From Agromyces mediolanus (lineage in GTDB: Bacteria; Actinomycetota; Actinomycetes; Actinomycetales; Microbacteriaceae), in contig NZ_BMRJ01000001.1 of the NCBI RefSeq assembly GCF_014648575.1, forward strand, positions 1,605,758-1,656,708: a DNA stretch of 50,951 nucleotides, read 5' to 3'. Under the pieces are notes generated by a model. The model saw only the letters and a program-made list of their open reading frames with translations. It was not told where the DNA came from and searched no databases. Position 1 is the stretch's first letter; every line of letters starts with the position of its first letter. Positions 26,564-34,547 of the stretch are shown here, in pieces. A program made the translations under genes and the position numbers.

Positions 26564-27310
26564 CTACTGCTCCTCGTGGCGCGGGCCGCGCTCGAACACG
26601 TCCTGGTCGAGCACGAGCTGCTCCGCCTCGTCCTCGTCGGTGATGACGTCCTCGCCGGCGGCGGCGGCGCGCTTCGCCTTCCGGGCCGACTGGAAGTAGT
26701 GCCAGAGCGTCGGGATGAGGGTGAGCACGACCGCGCCGATGAGGATGACGTCGATGTAGCTCTGCACGAAGTCCGCGACCGGCGGGATGTAGCCGATCAG
26801 GAAGCCGAAGTACGTGAGGCCGACACCCCAGATGAGGGCGCCGATGAGATTGTAGAGGGTGTACTTGCGGTAGTTCATGTGGCCGACGCCGGCCGCGACG
26901 GGCGTGAACGTGCGCACGATCGGCACGAAGCGCGCGAGGATGACCGCGAGGGCGCCGAACCGGTCGAAGAAGGCGTTCGTGCGTTCGACGTTCTTCACGC
27001 TGAACAGCCCCGACTCTTTTCGTTCGAAGATGCGGGGACCGAACTTGTGCCCGATCAGATAGCCGACTTCTCCGCCGACGAATGCCGCGAGGCCGATCGC
27101 GAGGCAGACCCACCAGATGTCGACGCCGAACACGAGACTCGTGTGCGTGAGGAGGCCCGAGATGATGAGCAGCGTGTCGCCCGGCAGCAGGAAGCCAACG
27201 AGCAGGCCGGTCTCGGCGAACACGATCAGGCACACGACGACGAGCGCCCAGGGGCCGGCCGCGGCGATGATGTTCTCCGGGTCGAGCCAGGGGATGAGTG
27301 CGGTGTGCAT
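26564..27310 (-). CDS. DedA family membrane protein
   Basis: A 248-residue protein with five or six membrane segments and the DedA signatures FAETGLLVGFLLPGDTLL (about 31-48), a G-x-x-x-G-Y-x-x-G pattern and ILARFVPIVRTFTPVAAG. DedA proteins act as lipid scramblases or flippases for undecaprenyl phosphate or phospholipids. The acidic C-terminal tail (VITDEDEAEQ) is typical of actinobacterial members. I chose the ATG at 27310; a GTG at 27337 is possible, since TAGACT (about 27370) lies upstream of both. Confidence 0.88.
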   Translation of the reverse strand: MHTALIPWLDPENIIAAAGPWALVVVCLIVFAETGLLVGFLLPGDTLLIISGLLTHTSLVFGVDIWWVCLAIGLAAFVGGEVGYLIGHKFGPRIFERKESGLFSVKNVERTNAFFDRFGALAVILARFVPIVRTFTPVAAGVGHMNYRKYTLYNLIGALIWGVGLTYFGFLIGYIPPVADFVQSYIDVILIGAVVLTLIPTLWHYFQSARKAKRAAAAGEDVITDEDEAEQLVLDQDVFERGPRHEEQ

Positions 27311-27466
27311 CACGGGAAAGCTCCAGTCGTCGGGCACGGGTCGACGTGCCGCGGCGTGCAGTGTCGATGCAGTCTACCCACGCGGCCCGCTCACCAGCCG
27401 CGTACGCGGTGGGAAATCATCCCCTCGTAGGGGTGCGGGGTCGTCCCGTCGTATGAGGGCGGGCGA

Positions 27467-28120
27467 TCAGGCGTCGAGCGCCTCGAAGATCGCCCCGTTG
27501 AAGCGGAACGAGGCGCGCACCTCGTCGATGAGGGCGTCGACCTCTTCGGCCGAGAGGCGGAGCTCGTTCATGGCGGTGCGGTAGCGGCGCTTGTACTGCA
27601 CCGGTCCACCCTCGAGGTCGAAGGAGTAGAAGCCGAGCTGCTCCGGGGTGGCGCCGTAGTGGCGGGCCACGAGCGCGGCGATCGCCTGGCCGCCGGAGAG
27701 GTCGCCGAGGTAGCGCGTGTAGTGGTGCGCGAGGTAGCGCACGTCGTCGTCGGCGAGGCCGCGGAGGTGCGCCGCGTAGTCGGCGGTGGCCGGCAGCGCG
27801 GGGTGCGTCTCGCGCCAGTCCGGGGCGCCGAGCGCGGCGAGGTCGGCGTCGATCGCCGCCATCCGGGCGAGGGCCGGGTCGAAGACCTCCGGGTCGTCGG
27901 CGCGGGCGCCGCGGGCCTCGAGCGCCTCGTAGATCCAGGCGAGCTGGGCGAGGTAGCGCGTGTAGTCGTCGAGCGAGCGCTCGCCGCGCATCAGTTCCAC
28001 GATGAAGCCGCGGGTCTCGGTCGCGCGGTGGTCGTCGGCCGAAGCGGCGCGGACCAGAGCGGCGACGTCGAGGGGCTCGGCGGCGGTCTCGCGGTCGATG
28101 ACGGGCGTAGCAGTCGACAT
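27467..28120 (-). CDS. Heme oxygenase (HmuO/HO-1 type)
   Basis: A 217-residue enzyme that opens heme to biliverdin, CO and iron. The proximal ligand should be the His of ADDHRATE (about residue 30), and the distal helix carries GDLSGGQ (about 138-144). The ATG at 28120 has GAGGG upstream. An iron box overlaps its promoter, so iron-dependent repression by a DtxR/IdeR-type protein is expected. No heme uptake genes are adjacent. Confidence 0.93.
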   Translation of the reverse strand: MSTATPVIDRETAAEPLDVAALVRAASADDHRATETRGFIVELMRGERSLDDYTRYLAQLAWIYEALEARGARADDPEVFDPALARMAAIDADLAALGAPDWRETHPALPATADYAAHLRGLADDDVRYLAHHYTRYLGDLSGGQAIAALVARHYGATPEQLGFYSFDLEGGPVQYKRRYRTAMNELRLSAEEVDALIDEVRASFRFNGAIFEALDA

Positions 28121-28142
28121 GGTGACCCTCGGGTTTCTCGAA

Positions 28143-28164
28143 AGGATAGGCAAGGATTACCTTA
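28143..28164 (-). promoter_or_regulatory. Iron box overlapping the heme oxygenase promoter
   Basis: The plus strand reads TAGGCAAGGATTACCTTA (28147-28164), a near-palindrome close to the DtxR/IdeR consensus TTAGGTTAGGCTAACCTAA. It abuts the minus-strand -10 TATCCT (28143-28148). Confidence 0.65.
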
Positions 28165-28208
28165 CCGCGCGGGACTCGGGATCGCACCCGGATGTCGGTG
28201 GGGAGCGA

Positions 28209-28214
28209 TAGCTT
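28209..28214 (+). promoter_or_regulatory. -10 hexamer TAGCTT, leaderless type
   Basis: Ends 6 nt before the ATG at 28221. Confidence 0.45.
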
Positions 28215-28220
28215 CGCCGC

Positions 28221-29090
28221 ATGCGCTACGGATTCATCTTCCCCGGCACCGATCCCGAGCTCGCCGTGGAGCTCGCCGAGCTGGCCGAGCAGCACGGCTG
28301 GCACGGCTTCTTCGTGTGGGAGGGCATCTGGGCGCCCGACCCCTGGTCCATCCTCGCCGCTGCGGCCGTGCGCACCTCGACGATCCGCCTCGGCACGATG
28401 CTGACGCCGGTGCCGCGCCGCCGACCGTGGGAGCTCGCGGGGCAGACGATGACCGTCGACCGGCTCTCGAAGGGCCGCGTCGTGCTCTCGGCCGGGCTCG
28501 GCGTGCCCGAGGAGGTCGAGGAGCGGTTCTGGATCTTCGAGCACGACCCCGGCCGACGCGTGCGCGCCGAGCAGCTCGACGAGACGCTCGAGCTGCTGCC
28601 GAAGCTCTGGCGCGGCGAGCCGTTCTCCTACGAGGGACGCCACTTCACCGCCCGCCGCACGGAGGAGATGCTGCCGCCGCCGACGGTGCAGCAGCCCGGG
28701 GTGCCGATCTGGGCGGTCGGGCTCTGGCCGAGCCAGAAGTCGATGCGCCGGGTCGCCCACCTCGACGGTTGGCTGCCGAACTACGCCCCGCCGGGCGAAG
28801 GGGTCGCGGGGCCCGACACGCAGCAGCAGGTGTTCACGCCCGAGATCGGGCGAGAAGCCTACGAGTGGCTGCTCGCCGAGCGCGAGCGGCTGGGTCTCGG
28901 CGACCGTCCGTTCGACTGGGTGCAGGAGGGCACGACGGGCGGGATCGATGCGGCGGCGGATGCCGAGATCGTGCGACCCTGGGCCGAGGTCGGCGCGAGC
29001 TGGTGGCTCGACACCGACTGGTCGGTGCCGGCCGAGCAGATCGAACAGTATGCGCGAGCGCGCATCGCCGCGGGCCCGCCGGCCGGCTGA
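28221..29090 (+). CDS. LLM-class flavin-dependent oxidoreductase
   Basis: A 289-residue TIM-barrel protein of the bacterial luciferase superfamily: N-terminal YGFIFPG strand, HGFFVWEGIWAPDPW, the IRLGTMLTPVPRRRPWELAGQ segment and SKGRVVLSAGLGV. Members use FMN or F420; the sequence alone does not say which. The ATG at 28221 follows TAGCTT. It is divergent from heme oxygenase, so the iron box could also affect it. The substrate is unknown. Confidence 0.88.
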   Translation: MRYGFIFPGTDPELAVELAELAEQHGWHGFFVWEGIWAPDPWSILAAAAVRTSTIRLGTMLTPVPRRRPWELAGQTMTVDRLSKGRVVLSAGLGVPEEVEERFWIFEHDPGRRVRAEQLDETLELLPKLWRGEPFSYEGRHFTARRTEEMLPPPTVQQPGVPIWAVGLWPSQKSMRRVAHLDGWLPNYAPPGEGVAGPDTQQQVFTPEIGREAYEWLLAERERLGLGDRPFDWVQEGTTGGIDAAADAEIVRPWAEVGASWWLDTDWSVPAEQIEQYARARIAAGPPAG

Positions 29091-29110
29091 GCGAATGACG
29101 CGCGGGCGAC

Positions 29111-29116
29111 TAGGCT
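29111..29116 (+). promoter_or_regulatory. -10 hexamer TAGGCT, leaderless type
   Basis: Ends 8 nt before the GTG at 29125 and supports that start over the ATG at 29095, which lies upstream of the box. Confidence 0.5.
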
Positions 29117-29124
29117 CATTGCTC

Positions 29125-29763
29125 GTGCACAGCGCGCGCGCCGCCCGCACCACGCGGGGACTCCTGGTCGCGTCTTCGTCGACCCTGCTCGCCTCGCTCG
29201 CGCACACCATCGGCGGGGGCGGCCCGCCCGGCTTCGTCGCCCTCGCGGTGGCCCTGGCGTTCTCGGTGCCGTTCGGCATCCTGATGGTCGGTCGCGGTGC
29301 GCGCTGGCCCGGCGCCGCGATCGCCGCGGTGGCGGCGCAGCTCGCCCTGCACGTCACGTTCTCGCTCTCGGCGGGGAGTTCGCCGAGCGGCATCGTCGCG
29401 GGCGCCGACCCGCACGCCCTGCACGGCGCGGCCGGGGCCGTCAGTCGTGACGCTTGGCTCGCCGCGGCGGGTACCGGCCAGCTCGGCCATGGCGAGCACT
29501 TCGGCGCGGCCATGCCCGTCGCTCACCTCGCCGCCGCCGTGCTCGCGGTCGTCAGCATCGCGGTGGCAGACCGCGCGGTTCGGGCGCTCGGCCGGGTGGC
29601 GCGCGGCGTCCTCGTCGCCGCCGCCCTGCTCGTCGTGCCGCCCGTGGAGGCGCCGGCGCGGGTCGCGAGCCCGGCCGAGCACCCGTGGCGCCTGCCGGTG
29701 CTGCGCCGTCTCGCCGCGATCGTGGTGCGGCGTGGGCCGCCGTGCGGAGTGGGCGCCGCCTGA
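29125..29763 (+). CDS. Membrane protein of unknown function, upstream of YcnI
   Basis: A 212-residue protein with about five membrane segments, separated by a loop rich in His and Gly (ADPHALHGAAG, GHGEHFGAAMPVAH). Those His residues could bind a metal. I do not recognise the family. It is 44 nt upstream of the YcnI gene on the same strand, and a membrane partner next to ycnI is common in copper-handling loci, so a copper role is plausible but unproven. Confidence 0.75.
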   Translation: MHSARAARTTRGLLVASSSTLLASLAHTIGGGGPPGFVALAVALAFSVPFGILMVGRGARWPGAAIAAVAAQLALHVTFSLSAGSSPSGIVAGADPHALHGAAGAVSRDAWLAAAGTGQLGHGEHFGAAMPVAHLAAAVLAVVSIAVADRAVRALGRVARGVLVAAALLVVPPVEAPARVASPAEHPWRLPVLRRLAAIVVRRGPPCGVGAA

Positions 29764-29807
29764 TCGGCGCACGCTTCCATCTCCCACTTCGCACGAAAGC
29801 ACCCATC

Positions 29808-30542
29808 ATGACTCCGAAGACCCACGTCCGCCCTGCCTTCCTGACCGCCGCCGCCCTCGGCGCTGGCGCCCTGCTCGCGCTCGGCGCTCCGCTCGCCGCG
29901 AGCGCCCACGTCGGCGTCGACTCCACCTCGACCGCCGCCGGCTCCTATACCGTGCTGAGCTTCGGCATCCCGCACGGCTGCGGCACGAGTCCGACCACCA
30001 CGCTCACCTTCACGATGCCCGAGGGGATCGACCGTGTGACGCCGACCGTCAACGCCGGCTGGACCATCGAGACGGTCGTCGAGCAGCTGCCCGAGCCGAA
30101 GATCGATTCGCACGGCGCGAGCGTCGTCGACCGGGTCGCGCAGGTCGTCTACACCGCGACCACACCGCTGCCCAGCGACCTTCGCGACGTCATCGAGCTC
30201 TCACTGCAGCTGCCCGCCGACGCCGAGGGGGAGACCCTCGCGTTCCCGGTGCTCCAGAAGTGCCTCGAAGGTTCGACCGACTGGAGCGAGCCCACCGCCG
30301 AGGGCGAGGAGGAGCCGGAGCACCCGGCGCCCTCGATCACCGTCACCGCCGCTGAGGAGGGTGGTCACCACGGCGCCGCGAGCCCCGAGCACGGCGACGA
30401 GCACGAGGCGGCCGACGCCGCTGCGAGCGACGACGGCACGGCGCGCGCGCTCGGCATCACCGGCATCGCGGTGGGCGTACTCGGACTCGGCGCCGCCATC
30501 GCGGCGCTCGCGCTCGGGCGTCGCTCCCGCAAGGCGGACTAG
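29808..30542 (+). CDS. YcnI-like (DUF1775) copper-binding membrane protein
   Basis: A 244-residue protein: signal peptide ending ASA, mature N-terminus at His34 (HVGVDSTS), a DUF1775 beta domain (about 34-165), an acidic/His-rich linker (EEGGHHGAASPEHGDEHEA) and a C-terminal membrane helix with an RRSRKAD anchor. In characterised YcnI proteins the N-terminal His and a conserved Trp bind Cu(II); the Trp here is probably in NAGWTIE. It is an extracellular, membrane-tethered copper-handling protein. No regulatory element is evident, and a terminator hairpin follows. Confidence 0.9.
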   Translation: MTPKTHVRPAFLTAAALGAGALLALGAPLAASAHVGVDSTSTAAGSYTVLSFGIPHGCGTSPTTTLTFTMPEGIDRVTPTVNAGWTIETVVEQLPEPKIDSHGASVVDRVAQVVYTATTPLPSDLRDVIELSLQLPADAEGETLAFPVLQKCLEGSTDWSEPTAEGEEEPEHPAPSITVTAAEEGGHHGAASPEHGDEHEAADAAASDDGTARALGITGIAVGVLGLGAAIAALALGRRSRKAD

Positions 30543-30548
30543 CGCTCA

Positions 30549-30582
30549 GGCCGCGCCCGGCCGGTCGGACTCGGGCGCGGCC
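30549..30582. terminator. Hairpin after ycnI
   Basis: A perfect 10-bp stem GGCCGCGCCC (30549-30558) against 30573-30582, followed by TT. It also faces the end of the convergent tRNA gene. Confidence 0.7.
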
Positions 30583-30633
30583 TTCCGCGTGACGTTCCCG
30601 TCGCCGCAGCGCGCTCGGTATCGAACGAGCAGG

Positions 30634-30718
30634 TGGTGCGGAAGGAGGGACTCGAACCCTCACGCCCGAAGGCACAGGAACCTAAATCCTGCGTGTCTAC
30701 CGATTTCACCACTCCCGC
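30634..30718 (-). tRNA. tRNA-Leu (anticodon UAG)
   Basis: Read on the minus strand: acceptor GCGGGAG pairs with CTTCCGC, the anticodon stem CAGGA/TCCTG encloses loop TTTAGGT (anticodon TAG), there is a long variable arm typical of leucine tRNA, and T-loop GGTTCGAGTCC. The 3' CCA is encoded (30636-30634). TAGACT (30731-30736, minus strand) lies 12 nt upstream as the promoter -10. Confidence 0.95.
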
Positions 30719-30774
30719 GAGTGCCCGACCAGTCTAGGTGCGCGTGGCTGCGGGGACGGTCGTCGAGTTGTGGA

Positions 30775-30780
30775 TAGATT
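30775..30780 (+). promoter_or_regulatory. -10 hexamer TAGATT before the Tad operon
   Basis: It lies 37 nt before the ATG of tadA, leaving a short leader that carries GGAGG (30804-30808). Confidence 0.45.
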
Positions 30781-30817
30781 CCGACCCGCCGACGCCGCGC
30801 TCTGGAGGATGGCTGGC

Positions 30818-32044
30818 ATGCCAGATGCCGTCCGCACCCTCTCCCGCCTCGTCCGAGAGCGCGCGATCCGCGAGGGCGTCGATCTGTCGGCCGACCCCGC
30901 CGCCGCCGGCCGTGTCGCCCGCGAAGAGGTGCGCCGCTACGGCGAGCGGGCGTTGGCGAGCGGCGGTGAGCCGCTCGGCGACGAGGGCGTGGCGACCGCG
31001 GGCGTCCTCGCCGAGCTCACCGGCTACGGGCCGCTGCAGTCGTACTTCGACGACCCCGAGGTGGAGGAGATCTGGATCAACGGGCCCGATCGAGTCTTCG
31101 TCGCTCGCAACGGCGTCGCCGAACTGACGCCCGTCACGCTCGAGCAGCGCGAGGTGCGCGAGCTCGTCGAGCGCATGCTGCGGCCGTCCGGTCGCCGCCT
31201 CGACCTCTCCCAGCCGTTCGTCGACGCTGCACTTCCCGACGGCTCTCGGCTGCACGTCGCGATCCCGGAGGTGACGCGGGCCTGGTCGGTCAACGTGCGC
31301 AAGTTCCGCCGGGGCCTGCACTCGTTGCCGGCGCTCGTCGGGCTCGAGACGCTCAGCCGTGAGGCCGCCGAGTTCCTGCGTATGGCGGTGCTCGCGGGCG
31401 CGAACGTGCTCGTGTCGGGCGCGACGCACACCGGCAAGACGACGCTGCTGAACGCGCTCGCGGCATGCGTGAGAATCGGCGAGCGCGTGGTCACCGTCGA
31501 GGAGACCTTCGAACTCGATATCGCGGCGCGCGATCTCGTCGCGATGCAGTGCCGTCCGCCGAACCTCGAGGGCGCGGGCGAGATCACGCTCCGCAGGCTC
31601 GTCAAGGAGTCGCTCCGGATGCGCCCCGACCGCCTGATCGTGGGGGAGGTTCGCGACGCGGAGAGCCTCGACCTGTTGATTGCGTTGAACTCCGGCATCG
31701 CGGGCATGTGCACGATTCACGCGAACTCGGCTCATGACGCGCTCGTGAAGCTCTGCACGCTCCCGCTGCTCGCCGGCCGCAACATCGACGCCGGATTCGT
31801 GGTCCCCACCGTCGCGGCCAGCGTCGACGTCGTCGTCCAGCTCGGCATCGACCGCCACGGGCGGCGTCGCGTCCTCGAGATCGTGGCGACCACCGGCGCC
31901 CACAGCGAGGCCGCGATCGAGACGGTGCCGATCTTCCGGCGCGTCGATGGCCGGCTCGAGGCGACCGGAAATCGGATGCCTCGGCCGGAGAAGTTCACCG
32001 CCGCCGGCTTCGACCCCGGCATCGTGCTCGGCGGTCGCGCATGA
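30818..32044 (+). CDS. tadA: TadA-type secretion ATPase
   Basis: A 408-residue hexameric ATPase of the type II/IV secretion family. It has an N-terminal helical domain, Walker A GATHTGKT (201-208), an Asp-box region (VVTVEETFELD), Walker B-like RLIVGEVRD (272-280) and His box CTIHANS. It powers assembly of Flp/Tad pili. The ATG at 30818 is 9 nt after GGAGG; the ATG at 30809 is too close to it. The next gene overlaps by 4 nt (ATGA). Confidence 0.93.
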   Translation: MPDAVRTLSRLVRERAIREGVDLSADPAAAGRVAREEVRRYGERALASGGEPLGDEGVATAGVLAELTGYGPLQSYFDDPEVEEIWINGPDRVFVARNGVAELTPVTLEQREVRELVERMLRPSGRRLDLSQPFVDAALPDGSRLHVAIPEVTRAWSVNVRKFRRGLHSLPALVGLETLSREAAEFLRMAVLAGANVLVSGATHTGKTTLLNALAACVRIGERVVTVEETFELDIAARDLVAMQCRPPNLEGAGEITLRRLVKESLRMRPDRLIVGEVRDAESLDLLIALNSGIAGMCTIHANSAHDALVKLCTLPLLAGRNIDAGFVVPTVAASVDVVVQLGIDRHGRRRVLEIVATTGAHSEAAIETVPIFRRVDGRLEATGNRMPRPEKFTAAGFDPGIVLGGRA

Positions 32045-32940
32045 GCCTTCCGCCGATCGCCGCGCTCCCGCTGAGCGCGGTGCTCGGGCTCGCCTTCAGC
32101 GCCGGCGTGATCCTGGTCCTCGCACCGTGGTTCTGGCCGAAACCCGCAGTGTCCGCGCCGATGGGCACCGCATCGGTCGCACTCGCGCGCGTTCGCGACG
32201 AACTCGTGCTCGCCGGCCTCGGCCGAGTACCACTCGCCGTGGCCGTCGCTGCGAGCGGGTGCATGGCCCTGCTGTGCGGGGCGGTCGCCCTCGGCCTGTT
32301 CGGCGTGCCGGCGCTCGCCGCGGCCGCAGCCGGCCTCGGGCTGCTGCTCCTCCCGATGTCGGTCCGCCGACGGGCCAACGCGAGACGGCTCGAGTATCGG
32401 GCGATCTGGCCGGACGTCGTCGATCACCTCCTGGCCTCGGTCCGGGCGGGCCGCCCGCTTCCCGATTCGCTCGCCGAGCTCGCCCGCCGTGGGCCGGCCG
32501 GCCTGCGCGCGGCGTTTACCTCGTTCGCGGAGGGCTATGCGCGCACCGGGGACTTCGGCGGGGAGCTCGAGGCGCTGAAGCACCGGCTGGCCGACCCGAC
32601 GGCCGACCGCCTGCTCGAGGCCGTCAGGATGGCGCGGGAGGTCGGCGGGACCGAACTGCCGCAGGTGCTGCGCGCGCTGTCCAGCGCGCTCCGCGAAGAG
32701 GGGGCGGTCCGCGCGGAAGTGCACGCGCGCCAGTCCTGGTTGCGCAACGCGGCTCGGCTCGGCGCTGCCGCGCCGTGGTTGTTGCTCGGCGTGCTCGCGA
32801 CCCGCCCCGAAGCGATCCGCGCGTACGACTCGCCGGCGGGCGCGCTGGTCATCGGCGGAGGCGTCGTCGTCACCGTGCTCGCGTATCGGTTGATGCTCGC
32901 CATCGGCCGGCTCCGGCCCGAGCGCCGGTGGTTTCGGTGA
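32041..32940 (+). CDS. tadB: TadB-like inner-membrane platform protein
   Basis: A 299-residue protein with a type II secretion F domain (about 120-240, RLEYRAIWPDVVDHLLASVRAGRPLPDSL), flanked by two N-terminal and one or two C-terminal membrane helices. It forms the base of the pilus machine with TadC. Its start overlaps the tadA stop and its stop overlaps tadC (GTGA), so the three are translationally coupled. Confidence 0.9.
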   Translation: MSLPPIAALPLSAVLGLAFSAGVILVLAPWFWPKPAVSAPMGTASVALARVRDELVLAGLGRVPLAVAVAASGCMALLCGAVALGLFGVPALAAAAAGLGLLLLPMSVRRRANARRLEYRAIWPDVVDHLLASVRAGRPLPDSLAELARRGPAGLRAAFTSFAEGYARTGDFGGELEALKHRLADPTADRLLEAVRMAREVGGTELPQVLRALSSALREEGAVRAEVHARQSWLRNAARLGAAAPWLLLGVLATRPEAIRAYDSPAGALVIGGGVVVTVLAYRLMLAIGRLRPERRWFR

Positions 32941-33860
32941 CGCCGTACGCCTTCGCCCTCGGGGTGCTGCTGGGCATCGGGCTGTGGCTCGTCCTGGCCA
33001 GCACGCCTCGATTCGGGCGGCGCTCGCTCGTCGAACGCGTCGCACCGTTCGTCGCGGATGTGTCTCCCGGGGCACGCACCGTCCTCGATCGTCGCGCGAG
33101 CGATCCCGCGATGGTGTTCGCCGCGATGATCGAGCCGTGGAGCGCGCAGCTGCGGCGGATCCCGACCATGTTCGCGGGTACCCAGACGGTGGCGCTGCGC
33201 TTGCGGCAGGCGGCGTGGCGCCGCGGGGCGGAACGATTCCGTTTCGAACAGCTGAGCCTCGCGGCGGGCTCGGCGGTGGTGACGGTCGCGGTGCTGCTGT
33301 TCACCCCGCTTGACGCCGCGACGCCCTGGCTCGCCGTGGCGGCGCCCATCCTCGTCGGGACCGCCGCGTCATCGCTCGCCGAGCTGGTCCTCCGGCGCGC
33401 GGCCGGCCGACGGCTCGCCCGAATCGACGAGGAGCTGCCCACCGTGCTCGAGTTCCTCACGCTCAGCCTGACGGCCGGCGAGTCCCTCCTCGATGCCGTG
33501 CGTCGCATCGCCCGATCCGAGGGCGGCGAGTTGAGCGGCGAGTTCGCACGGGCGGTGGCGGACGCCGGCGCCGGCGCCCCGCTCACCGAGGCGCTCGCCG
33601 GGATGCGGGATCGGCTCGCGCATCCGCCGCTCACGCAGGCGATCGATCAGGTGATCGGTGCGGTCGAGCGAGGGGCTCCGCTCGCGTCGGTGCTGCGGTC
33701 GCAGGCCGCCGACGCGCGCGAAGCGGCGAAGCGCCGACTCATCGAGTCCGCCGGGCGCAAGGAGATCGCGATGCTCGTGCCGCTCGTGTTCCTCATCCTG
33801 CCGGTGACCGTGGTGTTCGGGCTCTTTCCCGGCTATCTGGTGCTGCAGGCGGGCTTCTGA
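32937..33860 (+). CDS. tadC: TadC-like inner-membrane platform protein
   Basis: A 307-residue protein with the second T2SF domain (about 155-270: ELPTVLEFLTLSLTAGESLLDAVRRIA, with a mirrored GAPLTEALAGM segment), membrane helices before it and at the C-terminus (MLVPLVFLILPVTVVFGLFPGY). It pairs with TadB. The GTG start at 32937 overlaps the tadB stop. Confidence 0.9.
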   Translation: MTPYAFALGVLLGIGLWLVLASTPRFGRRSLVERVAPFVADVSPGARTVLDRRASDPAMVFAAMIEPWSAQLRRIPTMFAGTQTVALRLRQAAWRRGAERFRFEQLSLAAGSAVVTVAVLLFTPLDAATPWLAVAAPILVGTAASSLAELVLRRAAGRRLARIDEELPTVLEFLTLSLTAGESLLDAVRRIARSEGGELSGEFARAVADAGAGAPLTEALAGMRDRLAHPPLTQAIDQVIGAVERGAPLASVLRSQAADAREAAKRRLIESAGRKEIAMLVPLVFLILPVTVVFGLFPGYLVLQAGF

Positions 33861-33933
33861 ACGGCGCAGCGGAAGACACGTGCCGAGCCGGCACCAGGAA
33901 GGGACGACTGATGAGAGATGGGAAGGGAACACG

Positions 33934-34116
33934 ATGGGGATGAATCGGATGCTGCAGCGGCTCGGGAGGCTCGCACGGGAGGAACGGGGCGACGTTCCCG
34001 GATGGGTGCTCATCACGCTGATGACCGCGGGCCTCGTCGCCGTGATCTGGGCGCTCGCCGGGCCGGCGCTCGGCGGCATGTTCGAGCAGGCGATCGAGCG
34101 GGTGAGCGGGCTCTGA
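33934..34116 (+). CDS. Small Flp-like pilin with atypical processing site
   Basis: A 60-residue protein: charged N-terminus (RLGRLAREERGD), one hydrophobic helix (WVLITLMTAGLVAVIWALAG) and a short amphipathic tail (MFEQAIERVSGL). Size and position match Flp pilins. The usual G/xxxxEY cleavage motif is absent: after Gly19 the sequence is DVPGW, with no Glu5 or Tyr6. The ATG at 33934 has AAGGGA upstream. The preceding 73-nt gap has no hairpin. Confidence 0.8.
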   Translation: MGMNRMLQRLGRLAREERGDVPGWVLITLMTAGLVAVIWALAGPALGGMFEQAIERVSGL

Positions 34117-34547
34117 GCGAGGAGATCCGGCGTGGCAGTCCGGACACCGGGCGGTTTCGGGAAGGGGCGCTCGCCGATGAGCGCGGCTCGGCGGTCGCCG
34201 AGTTCGCGATGGTCGCCATGCTGCTCACGGTGCTCGCACTCGCCGTCATCCAGCTCGCCCTTGCGCTGCACGTGCGGAACACCGTGCTCGACGCCGCATC
34301 CGAGGGCGCCAGATTCGCCGCCCTCGCGGGCGCGGCACCGGACGCGGGTGCCCTGCGGACCCGGGAACTCATCACCACCGCGGTCGGCGCGGCGTACGCC
34401 ACCGAGATCGAGCAGCTCCGCGTCGAACGCAAGGGCGTCGAACTCGCCCGCGTCACCGTTCGGGCGGCGCTGCCGGTGCTCGGCCTCCTCGGGCCGCCGG
34501 GGAGTCTGGAGGTGTCGGGCCATGCGGCGGTCGAGACGATCGAGTGA
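34113..34547 (+). CDS. TadE-like pseudopilin, start codon anomalous
   Basis: The frame carries a clear TadE segment (ERGSAVAEFAMVAMLLTVLALAVIQLAL), a single N-terminal membrane helix and a soluble region to residue 144. It has no ATG, GTG or TTG between the pilin stop and the Met in AEFAM. I use CTG at 34113, which overlaps the pilin stop as CTGA. A perfect GAGGAG (34119-34124) followed by GTG (34132) lies in the +1 frame, so a one-base indel in the G-rich stretch 34150-34168 is an alternative. Confidence 0.7.
   Translation: MSEEIRRGSPDTGRFREGALADERGSAVAEFAMVAMLLTVLALAVIQLALALHVRNTVLDAASEGARFAALAGAAPDAGALRTRELITTAVGAAYATEIEQLRVERKGVELARVTVRAALPVLGLLGPPGSLEVSGHAAVETIE

Noticed and set aside
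30634..30718. tRNA-Leu as attachment site of an integrated element
   Set aside because: No integrase gene and no repeat of the tRNA 3' end is visible in the window.
33918..34547. Longer frame starting with ATG at 33918 for the TadE-like gene
   Set aside because: It would run through the whole pilin gene in another frame with implausible sequence; the pilin has its own ribosome site and typical composition.
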